NCBI RefSeq assembly: GCF_015627125.1
Contig: NZ_VTDO01000005.1
Location: forward strand, 110,312 to 174,311
Length of the DNA: 64,000 bases
Direction: 5' to 3'
From: Acinetobacter rathckeae
GTDB taxonomy: Bacteria > Pseudomonadota > Gammaproteobacteria > Pseudomonadales > Moraxellaceae
Positions 18,484 through 27,150 of this stretch are shown here, piece after piece. The notes beneath the pieces are model-generated. The model saw nothing but the letters and a program-made list of their open reading frames with translations. It was not told the origin of the DNA and did no database searches. Each line of letters begins with the position of its first letter. Within the stretch, counting starts at the first letter, position 1. The position numbers were made by a program, and so were the translations under genes.

Positions 18484-20466
18484 ATGAAACTAGACCGCTT
18501 ACTCTCTGAGTTGAATGAACAACAACGTGCGGCTGTTACAACAGAGCAAGCCCATTGTTTAGTACTTGCAGGTGCGGGCTGTGGTAAAACGAAAACCATT
18601 ATTTCTCGTGCAGCCTATTTAATTGCTCAAGGGCTACCTGCTAAAAATATACAAATTTTGACGTTTACTCGTAGAGCTGCCGCCGAAATCATTACCCGAG
18701 TAGAACAACATTTGGGCGACAGTGCACAAGGACTGAGAGCATCTACTTTTCATACTTTTTGTATTTCTTTATTACGCCGTCATAGCAAAGCTTTGGGTTT
18801 AGGGGCATTTACTGTTATTGACCGAGATGACCAAGTGATGATGTTTCGCCTATTACGTGGTAAAGGGAAAGATAACAAATTGCCTAAAGCAGCACAGCTC
18901 TGTGATATTTACTCTTTTGCTCGTAATACACGCTGTAAACTTTCAGAAGCGATAGAAAAGCTACTCCCTGACGATGACACGGATAAAGCAGACATTGCCG
19001 AGGTAATGAAAGAGTATGAGGCACGTAAACGCCGTAGTGGATTCTTAGATTATGATGATATTTTGGCCATTGTCGCGACACATTTACATCAGTCACCTGC
19101 ATTTTTAGCATCAGTTGCACAACAGCATCAGGTCTTTTTGGTTGATGAAATGCAAGACACCAATCCTTTGCAATGGGCTTTGCTTGAGCCATTTGTGGGG
19201 CGCTCGCAGATTTTCTGTGTTGGTGATGATGCCCAGTCTATTTATGGCTTTCGGGGTGCAGATTTTGAAAATATTCATCGCTTTCAAAGCCATGTTCCCG
19301 ATGCCACGATTTATAAATTAGAAAAAAACTACCGCTCCACACAACAAATTTTAGACGTGTCTAACTGGTTACTTGAACAAAGTGAGATCAAATATAATAA
19401 GTCTTTGGTTGCGGTAAGAACGACCCAAAGCACACCACAATTTAATCTTTTTACCAATGAGTTTGAAGAAGCCAATTGGGTTGCACAAGACATTTATCAT
19501 CGCTATCACGATAACAATACTGCATGGAATGAGCACATGGTGCTTGTACGCTCAGCTTATGCTGCACGGCATATTGAACGTGCTTTTGTTGCGATGTCTA
19601 TTCCTTATCAATTTATTGGTGGAGCAAAGTTACTTGAGTCTGCCCACGTAAAAGATGTGTTGAGCATGCTTAGGGTGGTGGTGAATTGCAAAGATGATAT
19701 TGCTTGGATGCGATTTCTTACCTTATGGAATGGTATTGGCGATGTTGGTGCGAGTAAAATTGCACTACAAATGAATAAATATGAACATTTAACGCAATGT
19801 TGCGATGAGCTTGCACTTAGTGTAAGTAAAATACCAGCTGATGCGATTGATGGTTTAAGGCAATTGGCCAATTTAACAACACAGGTAAAGAAAAGTATTG
19901 TTGTGGCTGTAGAGATACTGACTGGGCAGCTTGAAGAAAAATATCAACAAGACTGGTCAAAGCGTCAAAAAGACTTTAAGTTGGTAGAGCAACTGGCGAG
20001 TCAACATCAAGACCTTGCCCAGTTTTTAGAAGAATATGTGCTTGAACCCATTTCTATTGCAGATGTACAGCAAGCACATATTGAAGATATTGTTACGCTC
20101 ACCACCATACATTCAGCCAAAGGCTTAGAAGAAAATGTATGTTATGTACCACATTTATCGGTAGGATTTTATCCGCATGCACGTGCGCAGGGTAATTTTG
20201 ATGCGGTTGAGGAAGAACGCCGTGTGTTATATGTGGCATTGACACGGGCAAGAAATGAACTAATTTTAACCAAACATGAGTCTGTGAGTTGGAGTTATGA
20301 TTTAACAGATGATCAAGGACGTCATGTCAGTGGCTATTTTTTTAATGACTTTCCTCGTGAGTTAGTTGACCTTACAGTCTATCAGCGCTCATCTATTGCC
20401 GACAGTGTGCAAAAAGCACCTGCAAATGCTGTAAAAAAGATCTCATTTGACTTGGATTTAGATTAA
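18484..20466 (+). CDS. UvrD/Rep-type superfamily 1 DNA helicase
   Basis: ATP-dependent 3'-5' helicase of 660 residues. It has the Walker A motif LVLAGAGCGKTKT (residues 27-39), motif Ia LTFTRRAAAEI, motif II FLVDEMQDTNPLQ (family usually DEYQDTN; here Met replaces Tyr), motif III GDDAQSIYGFRGA, motif IV KNYRST, motif V TTIHSAKGLE and motif VI LYVALTRAR. It is shorter than UvrD or Rep (about 670-720) and lacks their typical C-terminal tail, so it may be a distinct third UvrD-like helicase; the partner process is not clear. It lies in the topA block. Confidence 0.85.
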   Translation: MKLDRLLSELNEQQRAAVTTEQAHCLVLAGAGCGKTKTIISRAAYLIAQGLPAKNIQILTFTRRAAAEIITRVEQHLGDSAQGLRASTFHTFCISLLRRHSKALGLGAFTVIDRDDQVMMFRLLRGKGKDNKLPKAAQLCDIYSFARNTRCKLSEAIEKLLPDDDTDKADIAEVMKEYEARKRRSGFLDYDDILAIVATHLHQSPAFLASVAQQHQVFLVDEMQDTNPLQWALLEPFVGRSQIFCVGDDAQSIYGFRGADFENIHRFQSHVPDATIYKLEKNYRSTQQILDVSNWLLEQSEIKYNKSLVAVRTTQSTPQFNLFTNEFEEANWVAQDIYHRYHDNNTAWNEHMVLVRSAYAARHIERAFVAMSIPYQFIGGAKLLESAHVKDVLSMLRVVVNCKDDIAWMRFLTLWNGIGDVGASKIALQMNKYEHLTQCCDELALSVSKIPADAIDGLRQLANLTTQVKKSIVVAVEILTGQLEEKYQQDWSKRQKDFKLVEQLASQHQDLAQFLEEYVLEPISIADVQQAHIEDIVTLTTIHSAKGLEENVCYVPHLSVGFYPHARAQGNFDAVEEERRVLYVALTRARNELILTKHESVSWSYDLTDDQGRHVSGYFFNDFPRELVDLTVYQRSSIADSVQKAPANAVKKISFDLDLD

Positions 20467-20525
20467 ACTGCACCGCTATTTTTAGAGATCTGCTTTGTCA
20501 GTCTCAAGCATCTTGAGTGAATAAT

Positions 20526-20762
20526 ATGAAAATTTTAGTCCGTAACTTAGAGCGTTCAATTACAGAAGCTGAGCTTCGTGATTTGTTTAGCCCTTTTGGT
20601 GAAGTTGAACATTGTATTATAGTACTAGATCAAGCAACGGGTAAATCAAAAGGCTTTGGTTTTGTAGAAATGCCTCATGGTCGTGATGCCGTGAAAGCCA
20701 TTAAAGGCTTAAATACGCTAAGAGTGAAGGGTATTGGTATACGTGTCAAAGCAGCTGACTAA
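20526..20762 (+). CDS. single-RRM RNA-binding protein
   Basis: A 78-residue protein made of one RNA recognition motif. The RNP2 motif (ILVRNL) and RNP1 motif (KGFGFVEM) are both intact with aromatic residues in the RNA-contact positions. This is the kind of stand-alone RRM protein found in cyanobacteria and several proteobacteria, often cold-linked, but its RNA targets here are unknown. I chose the ATG at 20526; a GTG at 20517 in the same frame would add three residues. It sits 59 bases after the helicase gene. Confidence 0.85.
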   Translation: MKILVRNLERSITEAELRDLFSPFGEVEHCIIVLDQATGKSKGFGFVEMPHGRDAVKAIKGLNTLRVKGIGIRVKAAD

Positions 20763-20795
20763 TTTACTGATCATGAACTATTTTAAGGAGTAATC

Positions 20796-21302
20796 ATGTC
20801 TAGAGTGGCACGTTACCATGCAGACCGCACCAATCAAAAACTCTACTTTGCACGTTTAGGTTGTGTGCAAGCAGAAGCATTGTGTGACAATGTACAACAA
20901 GCACAGGCACATAAAGAAGCTGTTGTTTTTCATTTGCAAGGTGCTGTCTTGGCATTTTTACAAGAACTTGTGCGTTATTATCGCCTGCATGATATGCAGC
21001 CGACTTTACAGTCTATTGAACAAAAAATGGCTGAAAAAGGGCAAGTGTCTCCTGAAATTTCGGTGCTTAAACAACTGACACAAGATGGTTTTTTGGCAGA
21101 GTTAAACCATGCATACCGTATGTGTCAGTATAGTCCAGAACCAACCCAACCGCAGGCAGAGCAAGATACATCATCACATTTAATTATTAAGGTGACCCAA
21201 GGTCCACAATCATGGTTGCCTGACACCACGATTTTAAGAGACTGGTATCAGCAACTGATGCAATTGATTAATGGCTTTAGAGATGAAATGGTTGAGTTTT
21301 AA
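20796..21302 (+). CDS. conserved hypothetical protein (DUF6586-like)
   Basis: A 168-residue soluble protein with an N-terminal helical half (KLYFARLGCVQAEAL, AVVFHLQGAVLAFLQELVRYY) and a C-terminal end with LIIKVTQGPQSWLPDTTILR. Proteins of this type occur next to topA in Pseudomonas, which I recall as DUF6586; the assignment is from memory and tentative. AAGGAG precedes the ATG. No catalytic motif is visible. Gene order topA - protease - helicase - RRM - this protein - small protein is all on one strand. Confidence 0.65.
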   Translation: MSRVARYHADRTNQKLYFARLGCVQAEALCDNVQQAQAHKEAVVFHLQGAVLAFLQELVRYYRLHDMQPTLQSIEQKMAEKGQVSPEISVLKQLTQDGFLAELNHAYRMCQYSPEPTQPQAEQDTSSHLIIKVTQGPQSWLPDTTILRDWYQQLMQLINGFRDEMVEF

Positions 21303-21410
21303 GCGTGAAATAGTGCAAATTATTACTTGAAATTTTGCTTTTGTTCCCAAATATAGGTTAGTCTAAAGCTTAAGCAAGGCATCAGAGTGTATGGTGCATT
21401 AGGAGGTGGA

Positions 21411-21692
21411 ATGTCTATTCAACAGCAACTCAAAGAACTTTTCGGTAGTCAAGAGGCTGTACTTGAGTTAGTACAACTTGAAAATGGAGAGCTTGCATTA
21501 CGTAATGCAGATTCAGAAAAAGCGCCCCTTATGACAATTCAATTTAATGACGATGTAAAAGAAATACTGGGTGATCAAGCGGGGATTGTTGCACAAAGCA
21601 TGGTTCAAGCTGCATTATTTAGTCTACTTGAAAAACAAATGAACCAAATAAATGCTGAAATTGTAGATGAACAACCACAATATTTTAGCTAA
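21411..21692 (+). CDS. small conserved hypothetical protein
   Basis: A 93-residue acidic protein (MSIQQQLKELFG onward) with no recognised motif; predicted as beta strands in the middle (LVQLENGELALRNA, APLMTIQFNDDVKEIL) and a helix at the end (AQSMVQAALFSLLEKQMN). The start at 21411 is fixed by a near-perfect ribosome site AGGAGGTGG ending just before it; the open frame upstream to 21387 reads through that site and is not the gene. A terminator follows 4 bases after the stop. Function unknown. Confidence 0.75.
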   Translation: MSIQQQLKELFGSQEAVLELVQLENGELALRNADSEKAPLMTIQFNDDVKEILGDQAGIVAQSMVQAALFSLLEKQMNQINAEIVDEQPQYFS

Positions 21693-21695
21693 GCA

Positions 21696-21729
21696 CATAA
21701 AAAATGCACTGTGTAGTGCATTTTTTATG
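21696..21729. terminator. bidirectional terminator
   Basis: A perfect 15-bp stem (21696-21710 with 21715-21729) with a 4-base loop and A/T runs on both sides ends the topA-block transcript and the antiporter transcript from the opposite strand. Confidence 0.92.
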
Positions 21730-21746
21730 CCTTAATTTTATTACAA

Positions 21747-23459
21747 TTAATGGCTTTTTTTATGAACTGCATGAATCTGCTTTAAAATGTGCTGACTCAT
21801 ATTTATAGCCATTTGCTCTTTGGCATAAAACACCTGACCGACATCATCTGCACGAATGACTTCAGCTTCTTCCTTATTTTCCGCACACAGCAAAACTTCA
21901 ATGTTTGGATTAAGTTGTTTTGAAATATCGACAATACGGTGAATATCTAAAATATCCATCGGCGAAATGACGACAAGTCGGGCATGTTGAATATGTGCCT
22001 GAATCAGTACACTTGGCTCAGTGGCCACCCCACAAACAGCTGCGATGTCTTTATCACGTAAGTCTTCAACAATCTCACGGTTTTCTTCAGCAATCACCAC
22101 TTTAATCTGTTGTTCGATCAGTGTCTGTGTAATACGACGTCCAACCTCACCATAACCAATCATCACTACCTGATCACGTAGGTAATTTTGATCAACTTCA
22201 TCGGGTAGCATTGCAAGCGGGTCACTGCTACGTTCTAGTAAGCGTGCTAAAGAAGAGCGACCACGAATCCATTGTTGTACAGGTTCTATGGCGGTGAACA
22301 TGAATGAATTCAGTGTAATTGAAAATAATGCACCTGCTAAAATGAGGTTTTGAGCTTCTGTTGTGAGTAAGCCTAAAGAAATACCCAGTGCGGCCAAAAT
22401 AAATGAGAACTCTCCAATTTGTGCCAAGCTTGCCCCAACTGTGAGGGCTGTGTTGAGTGGATATCTGAAGAATAAAACCAGTGCCATGGCAGCCAGAGTT
22501 TTACCGATTACAATAATGGCGACGACAGCTAAAATATGTAATGGCTTTTCAATTAAAATATGTGGATCAAAGAGCATACCCACAGAAACAAAGAATAAAA
22601 TAGCAAAAATTTCACGTAAGGGAAGCGTTTCTTCTTCAGCTCTATGGCAAAAGTCAGACTCTTTTACCACCATACCTGCAAAAAATGCACCAAGAGCCAT
22701 CGATACGCCAAATACAGCATATGCACCATAAGCAATAGATACGGCACATGCTACCACCGTTAAGGTGAATAACTCCCTTGAGCCAAGCCGTGCAACAAAT
22801 TGCATAATTGCAGGAATTAAGCGTTTACCAATAATGAGCATAAAAGCAATAAAGCCACTGACTTTGAGCAAGGTCATTAAAATCGTGAGCCAGATTGCTT
22901 GTTGTGGCCCATGGGTATCTATGTGTTTACCACCGAGTAACACTGCAATTGCAGGCAATAACACCAAAACCATGACCATGACAAGGTCTTCGACCAAAAG
23001 CCAGCCTACAGCAATTTTTCCATTCACTGAAGAGAGTAGACCTTTGTCACCAAGTGCTTTGAGTAAGACTACGGTACTGGCACAAGATAAACATAGGCCA
23101 AAGACCAATGCACTACCAAAAGGCCAACCCCATAGCATCGACACAATAATACCAAGTAAAGTTGCAACAGTAATTTGTAAAATTGCCCCAGGCAGCGCAA
23201 TACGCTTTACCTCGAGTAAATCTTTTAATGAAAAGTGCATGCCTACACCAAACATTAAAAACATCACACCGAGTTCAGCCAACTGGTTGGCCAAAGACAA
23301 ATCTCCAACCATACCAGGTGTATTGGGGCTAATAATAATCCCTGCAATGAGATAACCAACCAGTGGTGGTAATCTAAGCCGTGCAGCAAGATAGCCAAAA
23401 ATAAGTGCAAGGCCAAAGCCAATTGCTAATAATATAATTAAATCAACATCATGTGGCAT
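21747..23459 (-). CDS. CPA2-family cation:proton antiporter with TrkA-N domain (YbaL-like)
   Basis: Inner-membrane monovalent cation/proton antiporter or channel of 570 residues. The first 390 residues hold about 12 hydrophobic segments, beginning with LGLPPLVGYL-type family wording (RLPPLVGYLIAGIIISPNTP). The C-terminal part has a Rossmann TrkA-N domain with VVMIGYGEVGRRITQTLIEQ, so NAD(H) or another nucleotide may gate it. The overall wording is closer to YbaL than to KefB/KefC: there is no separate KefF/KefG ancillary gene nearby. It is followed on the minus strand by the bidirectional terminator. Ion specificity is not known. Confidence 0.85.
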   Translation of the reverse strand: MPHDVDLIILLAIGFGLALIFGYLAARLRLPPLVGYLIAGIIISPNTPGMVGDLSLANQLAELGVMFLMFGVGMHFSLKDLLEVKRIALPGAILQITVATLLGIIVSMLWGWPFGSALVFGLCLSCASTVVLLKALGDKGLLSSVNGKIAVGWLLVEDLVMVMVLVLLPAIAVLLGGKHIDTHGPQQAIWLTILMTLLKVSGFIAFMLIIGKRLIPAIMQFVARLGSRELFTLTVVACAVSIAYGAYAVFGVSMALGAFFAGMVVKESDFCHRAEEETLPLREIFAILFFVSVGMLFDPHILIEKPLHILAVVAIIVIGKTLAAMALVLFFRYPLNTALTVGASLAQIGEFSFILAALGISLGLLTTEAQNLILAGALFSITLNSFMFTAIEPVQQWIRGRSSLARLLERSSDPLAMLPDEVDQNYLRDQVVMIGYGEVGRRITQTLIEQQIKVVIAEENREIVEDLRDKDIAAVCGVATEPSVLIQAHIQHARLVVISPMDILDIHRIVDISKQLNPNIEVLLCAENKEEAEVIRADDVGQVFYAKEQMAINMSQHILKQIHAVHKKSH

Positions 23460-23531
23460 CAGTTGACCCTCAAAAATCTGACAAAATAAAAGATTAAAAA
23501 TAAATATATATAGGAGTGTAATATAAAAGAC

Positions 23532-23566
23532 AAAAAAAACGACTCCTTAAAGGAGCCGTTTTTTAA
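23532..23566 (-). terminator. terminator of rpmB-rpmG
   Basis: A stem of about 13 bp with one G-U pair and a 3-base loop, followed on the minus strand by a T-run, stands about 10 bases after the rpmG stop. Confidence 0.85.
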
Positions 23567-23576
23567 AAAACTAAAA

Positions 23577-23732
23577 TTATTTGATTTTAGCTTCTTTGAA
23601 AATAACGTGTTGACGGATTTTTGGATCAAATTTTTTGATTTCCATTTTTTCCGGCATTGTACGTTTGTTCTTCGTAGTCGTGTAGAAGTAACCTGTACCC
23701 GCAGAAGAAACTAGGCGAATTTTGTCACGCAT
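23577..23732 (-). CDS. rpmG: 50S ribosomal protein L33
   Basis: A 51-residue protein: [19 protein letters not shown] followed by [17 protein letters not shown] and [14 protein letters not shown]. It has no cysteines, so it is the zinc-free (C-minus) form of L33. It sits 12 bases behind rpmB, the standard order in gammaproteobacteria. Identification is certain despite the small size. Confidence 0.97.
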
Positions 23733-23744
23733 GGCAATGACTCC

Positions 23745-23981
23745 TTAGATCTTTTGGCCTTGAGCACGAAGATCTGCTACAACCTTTTCAATGCCCTTTT
23801 TGTCGATAATACGCATACCTTTAGTTGTCAAACGAAGACGTACGAAACGCTTTTCGCTTTCTAACCAAAAACGGTGGTGATGCAGGTTCGGCTCGAACCG
23901 GCGCTTGGTTTTGTTGTTTGCGTGTGAGACGTTGTTACCAACGACTGGACGCTTGCCGGTAACTTGGCAAACCTTAGACAT
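23745..23981 (-). CDS. rpmB: 50S ribosomal protein L28
   Basis: A 78-residue protein starting [17 protein letters not shown], with [18 protein letters not shown] in the middle. I chose the ATG at 23981 over the upstream in-frame ATG at 24035, which would give a non-homologous extension. Only one cysteine is present, so it is the zinc-free form. It is first of the rpmB-rpmG pair and has a good promoter upstream. Confidence 0.97.
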   Translation of the reverse strand: MSKVCQVTGKRPVVGNNVSHANNKTKRRFEPNLHHHRFWLESEKRFVRLRLTTKGMRIIDKKGIEKVVADLRAQGQKI

Positions 23982-24061
23982 GGTGGAACTCCATTGATTT
24001 AGCCAACAGCAAACCTGTGGCCAGTCATAAAACAAACAGATTGAATTTATTCAAGGGGCGT

Positions 24062-24090
24062 TTTATACCAAAAATGCGATTAAAAGACAA
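24062..24090 (-). promoter_or_regulatory. sigma-70 promoter of rpmB-rpmG
   Basis: Minus strand: TTGTCT (24085-24090), a 17-base spacer and TATAAA (24062-24067), about 80 bases upstream of rpmB. Confidence 0.7.
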
Positions 24091-24495
24091 GCATATTTGT
24101 ATAAAATGGCATATTCTCTAGTGCAATAGCTCATGCCTTAACCATTTTAAAATGGTGAGCAGTGAAAAACTGAATCTAGACATGTCTGCCTATATGTATG
24201 GGAGATATTTTGTGTAAAATATAAACGAAAAGCCATACGTAACCCGATGTGGCGGCTATTTTAAATAAAAACACTCAATCGGAGCAAGCATATTTTTATT
24301 AAGGCTGAATAATCATAGGAAAATCAAACCAGTTTTGTGCAATATTTGGTATAGCTATTGGGTTGGCCTGTTAGTGTGCGTTGTATTTGTTTATTGTTTG
24401 ATCGGAGTGGTTTTGTTTTTAGAGTAAATATTCTAGATTAATCGTTAGAAATTGCTCATAATAGCAGTCTGCTTTTTATGGGTGTGGTTTGCGTT
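24091..24495 (+). other. intergenic region between rpmB and the TetR gene
   Basis: About 400 bases with no confident gene. It holds a perfect 16-bp palindrome at 24141-24156 (ACCATTTTAAAATGGT) and, in the frame ending at the TAA at 24425-24427, about 52 open codons ending in a hydrophobic run (WVGLLVCVVFVYCLIGVVLF) but with no ATG, GTG or TTG start that has a ribosome site. The TetR gene's promoter must lie in the right-hand part; no clear box pair stands out. Confidence 0.4.
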
Positions 24496-25182
24496 ATGTT
24501 AAAGAAAAAAACATCGAAAACAAAACAGCGTATTTTAGATACGAGCTTGATGCTATTTAATGAGCAGGGCGAGCGAGCTGTTACGACGAACCATATTGCT
24601 GCTACCTTACAAATGAGTCCGGGTAACTTATATTATCATTACAGTAATAAGCAAGAAATTATTAAGGCACTGACAGAGCAGTATCAGCAACAAACCTTGG
24701 CCATGCTTGCATTACCAAATGATCGAACAGTCACAGCAAATGATAAAATCACCTATTTTAAAGCATTGAGTGAGCAGTTGTGGGCTTATCGATTCTTGCA
24801 TAGAGATGTATATGACTTAGTAGAGAAAGATCAACATTTCAATCAAGAGTATGCACAATTTGCAAGTAATGTCATGCGAGAGGTACAAAAGCTATATCAG
24901 GCTTTTATTCATGCAGGACTCATGAAAATGTCTGCCACAGAAATGGAAGCCTTGATTATTAATATTTGGATTATTTTAACCAATTGGACGAATTTTTTAT
25001 TTATGTCGGGTCATTTAAATGGCAGTAATCACTCGCAAGGCAAATGGTCTTTATTTGCTTTACGTCAATTGGTTCTACTTGAATCTCCTTACTTGATTGG
25101 AGAGAGTAAACAGACTTATGAGCGCCTCTTGGCCTCTATGGAAGACTCAAATCTATTTGCTAAGGTTACGCAATCGGTATAA
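24496..25182 (+). CDS. TetR-family transcriptional regulator
   Basis: A repressor-type regulator of about 228 residues. The N-terminal helix-turn-helix reads TKQRILDTSLMLFNEQGERA then TNHIAATLQMSPGNLYYHYS, the classic TetR signature; the C-terminal part is helical and resembles the PF13972 type of ligand domain. The ATG at 24496 gives the usual short basic lead (MLKKKTSKTK); an ATG at 24478 would add six residues. It is 72 bases upstream of purU, on the same strand, but no operator could be proven. Its target is unknown; the neighbouring purU or itself are the first candidates. Confidence 0.85.
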   Translation: MLKKKTSKTKQRILDTSLMLFNEQGERAVTTNHIAATLQMSPGNLYYHYSNKQEIIKALTEQYQQQTLAMLALPNDRTVTANDKITYFKALSEQLWAYRFLHRDVYDLVEKDQHFNQEYAQFASNVMREVQKLYQAFIHAGLMKMSATEMEALIINIWIILTNWTNFLFMSGHLNGSNHSQGKWSLFALRQLVLLESPYLIGESKQTYERLLASMEDSNLFAKVTQSV

Positions 25183-25254
25183 AATACTATGCTTGCGAAA
25201 ATCAGATGCGTATAATCAGTGCAATTTTAAATTGCAGAAGTGATATATAACCCC

Positions 25255-26118
25255 ATGAACACCACTACTACGAATACAGCTCGTTTATTAATTACCTGTG
25301 AAGATAAGGCCGGTATTGTTCAGGCTGTGTCTAGTTTTTTATATCATCAAGGGGCAAATATTACCGCACTAGACCAATACGCAACAGAGGCACAAGGCGG
25401 TCGCTATTTTATGCGTGTTGAGTTTGAGATTGAGCATTTGCAGACCAAAAAAGAGAGTCTATTACAAACATTTGAAGCTAATGTTGCGACACGTTATCAA
25501 ATGCAATGGCGTTTGACCTCTGTGAGCGATCTTAAAAAAGTTGGTATTTTGGTTTCGCGTGTAGATCATGCTTTACTTGAGTTGCTTTGGCGTCATGCAC
25601 GTGGTTTATTGCCATGTGAAATTACTCATGTTGTTTCTAACCATGACACGTTAGGAGTTGCTGTAGAGCAGTTTGGTATTCCGTTTACCGTTGTCGCTGT
25701 AAATAAAGACAATAAAGTTGAAGCGGAAGCTGAAATTCATCGAATTATGCAAGGCAATGATTTATTGGTTTTAGCACGCTATATGCAAATTCTAAGTGCT
25801 GACTTTGTAGAAAAGTGGCCAATGAAAGTCATTAATATCCACCATTCATTTTTACCAGCATTTGTGGGTGCAAACCCATATAAGCAAGCTCATGAAAAGG
25901 GTGTGAAACTCATTGGGGCAACAGCACACTATGTGACTGCTGATTTAGATCAGGGGCCAATTATTGAGCAAGATGTTGAGCGTGTAAGCCATGAGTACAG
26001 CGTAGAGCAGTTACGAGAGCTTGGTCAAGATGTTGAGCGTAATGTACTTGCAAGAGCAGTAAGAAGTCACCTAGAAGATCGAATTATTGTTGATGGCCAT
26101 AAAACTGTTGTATTTTAA
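25255..26118 (+). CDS. purU: formyltetrahydrofolate deformylase
   Basis: PurU hydrolyses 10-formyl-THF to formate and THF; the formate feeds PurT-type purine synthesis and balances the one-carbon pool. The 287-residue protein has an N-terminal ACT domain (LLITCEDKAGIVQAVSSFL) and a C-terminal formyl-transferase fold with the conserved INIHHSFLPAF segment and GATAHYVTADLDQGPIIEQD block. I chose the ATG at 25255; a GTG at 25240 is in frame but gives a non-family lead. A terminator follows 13 bases after the stop. Confidence 0.95.
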   Translation: MNTTTTNTARLLITCEDKAGIVQAVSSFLYHQGANITALDQYATEAQGGRYFMRVEFEIEHLQTKKESLLQTFEANVATRYQMQWRLTSVSDLKKVGILVSRVDHALLELLWRHARGLLPCEITHVVSNHDTLGVAVEQFGIPFTVVAVNKDNKVEAEAEIHRIMQGNDLLVLARYMQILSADFVEKWPMKVINIHHSFLPAFVGANPYKQAHEKGVKLIGATAHYVTADLDQGPIIEQDVERVSHEYSVEQLRELGQDVERNVLARAVRSHLEDRIIVDGHKTVVF

Positions 26119-26130
26119 GGCCATCATTTA

Positions 26131-26168
26131 AAAAGCCTATATTCATTGCTGAATATAGGCTTTTTTTT
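26131..26168. terminator. bidirectional terminator between purU and engB
   Basis: A perfect 15-bp stem (26131-26145 with 26150-26164), a TTGC loop and a T-run. It overlaps the very end of the engB frame on the other strand, so both convergent genes can use it. Confidence 0.92.
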
Positions 26169-26946
26169 ATTCATTAATATCATTTTCAGATGCTTCGGAA
26201 ATTTGCGATACATCTAAATCTTCTGGTTTTTGTTCAAGCGTGAAATGTAGACGACCTGCTATCACAGAGGCCAGTTCCTCAAGTCCTTGCTTATTTAAAG
26301 AAGAGAAAAGCTGAATTGAAAAATCAAGCTTCATTTTCTTTAAATGATTTTTGACATCTAGCAATGCTTGATTTGCAGGGCCACGATTTAGTTTATCTGC
26401 TTTAGTTAGTAAAATATGTACAAATAAATGGCGAGAGTAGGCCCACTCTAGCATCATGAGGTCAAAGTGTTGTAAGGGGTGGCGAATGTCCATAAGCAAT
26501 ACTAAGCCTTGTAGGCTTTGACGTTCAATTAAATAATGCTCTAATTCTTTTTGCCATACTTTTTTCATTTCTTCAGGTACGGCAGCGTAACCATAACCGG
26601 GTAGGTCGACAAGACGTTGGTCGGGGTTGCCTAAACTAAAAAAGTTAAGCATTTGAGTACGCCCAGGCTTTTTAGATGCACGAGCCAATTGGCGTTGATT
26701 GGTTAGAGCGTTAATTGCACTTGATTTTCCTGCATTAGAACGACCTGCAAATGCAATTTCATAGCCTGTATCTTCTACGCATAAGCTAAGTTTAGGTGCA
26801 CTCATTAAGAAAGTGGCTTTACGTAACCAGTTTAAGCTTTGCGTTGCATATGCTGTTAATGCAGGGTCAGCCTTTTTTTCATAACTAATTTTTTGCTTAG
26901 GTGCAAGTTTAGCTTTCGTGTCTTTAGATTTGGCATAACGATGCAT
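26167..26946 (-). CDS. engB: ribosome-assembly GTPase EngB (YsxC/YihA)
   Basis: GTPase needed for late 50S assembly and cell division. The 259-residue protein has a P-loop (FAGRSNAGKSSAINALT, about residues 67-83), a G2/G3 region (KKPGRTQMLNFF, LVDLPGYGYA) and a G4 motif (LLTKADKL). The family is about 200-220 residues, and this one has an N-terminal lysine-rich extension of about 40 residues and an acidic tail. The last codons overlap the terminator shared with purU. Confidence 0.95.
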   Translation of the reverse strand: MHRYAKSKDTKAKLAPKQKISYEKKADPALTAYATQSLNWLRKATFLMSAPKLSLCVEDTGYEIAFAGRSNAGKSSAINALTNQRQLARASKKPGRTQMLNFFSLGNPDQRLVDLPGYGYAAVPEEMKKVWQKELEHYLIERQSLQGLVLLMDIRHPLQHFDLMMLEWAYSRHLFVHILLTKADKLNRGPANQALLDVKNHLKKMKLDFSIQLFSSLNKQGLEELASVIAGRLHFTLEQKPEDLDVSQISEASENDINE

Positions 26947-27150
26947 ATGTATTTTTCACAGCAAATAACAATTTAGTCATTAGTATAAACAAATAAATGA
27001 CGTACTGCGACTTTCATTCAATACAACCCAATAAATTATTCGTGTGAGTGATTATGGTGATCGTGTAATGATTTACATAATATTGTTTAAGTTGGCTTTA
27101 TTTTTGCTATTAGATTTTTAACTGTCTATTTTATTTATATGAGAACAATA

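Noticed and set aside
22363..23355. Long plus-strand frames opposite the antiporter gene
   Set aside because: They are mirror frames of a hydrophobic gene; residue use is biased (Ile, Lys, Thr, Pro) and no ribosome site is present.
24269..24427. Small hydrophobic ORF ending at the TAA at 24425
   Set aside because: It has no start codon with a ribosome site and lies in an A/T-rich upstream region; a single helix can arise by chance.
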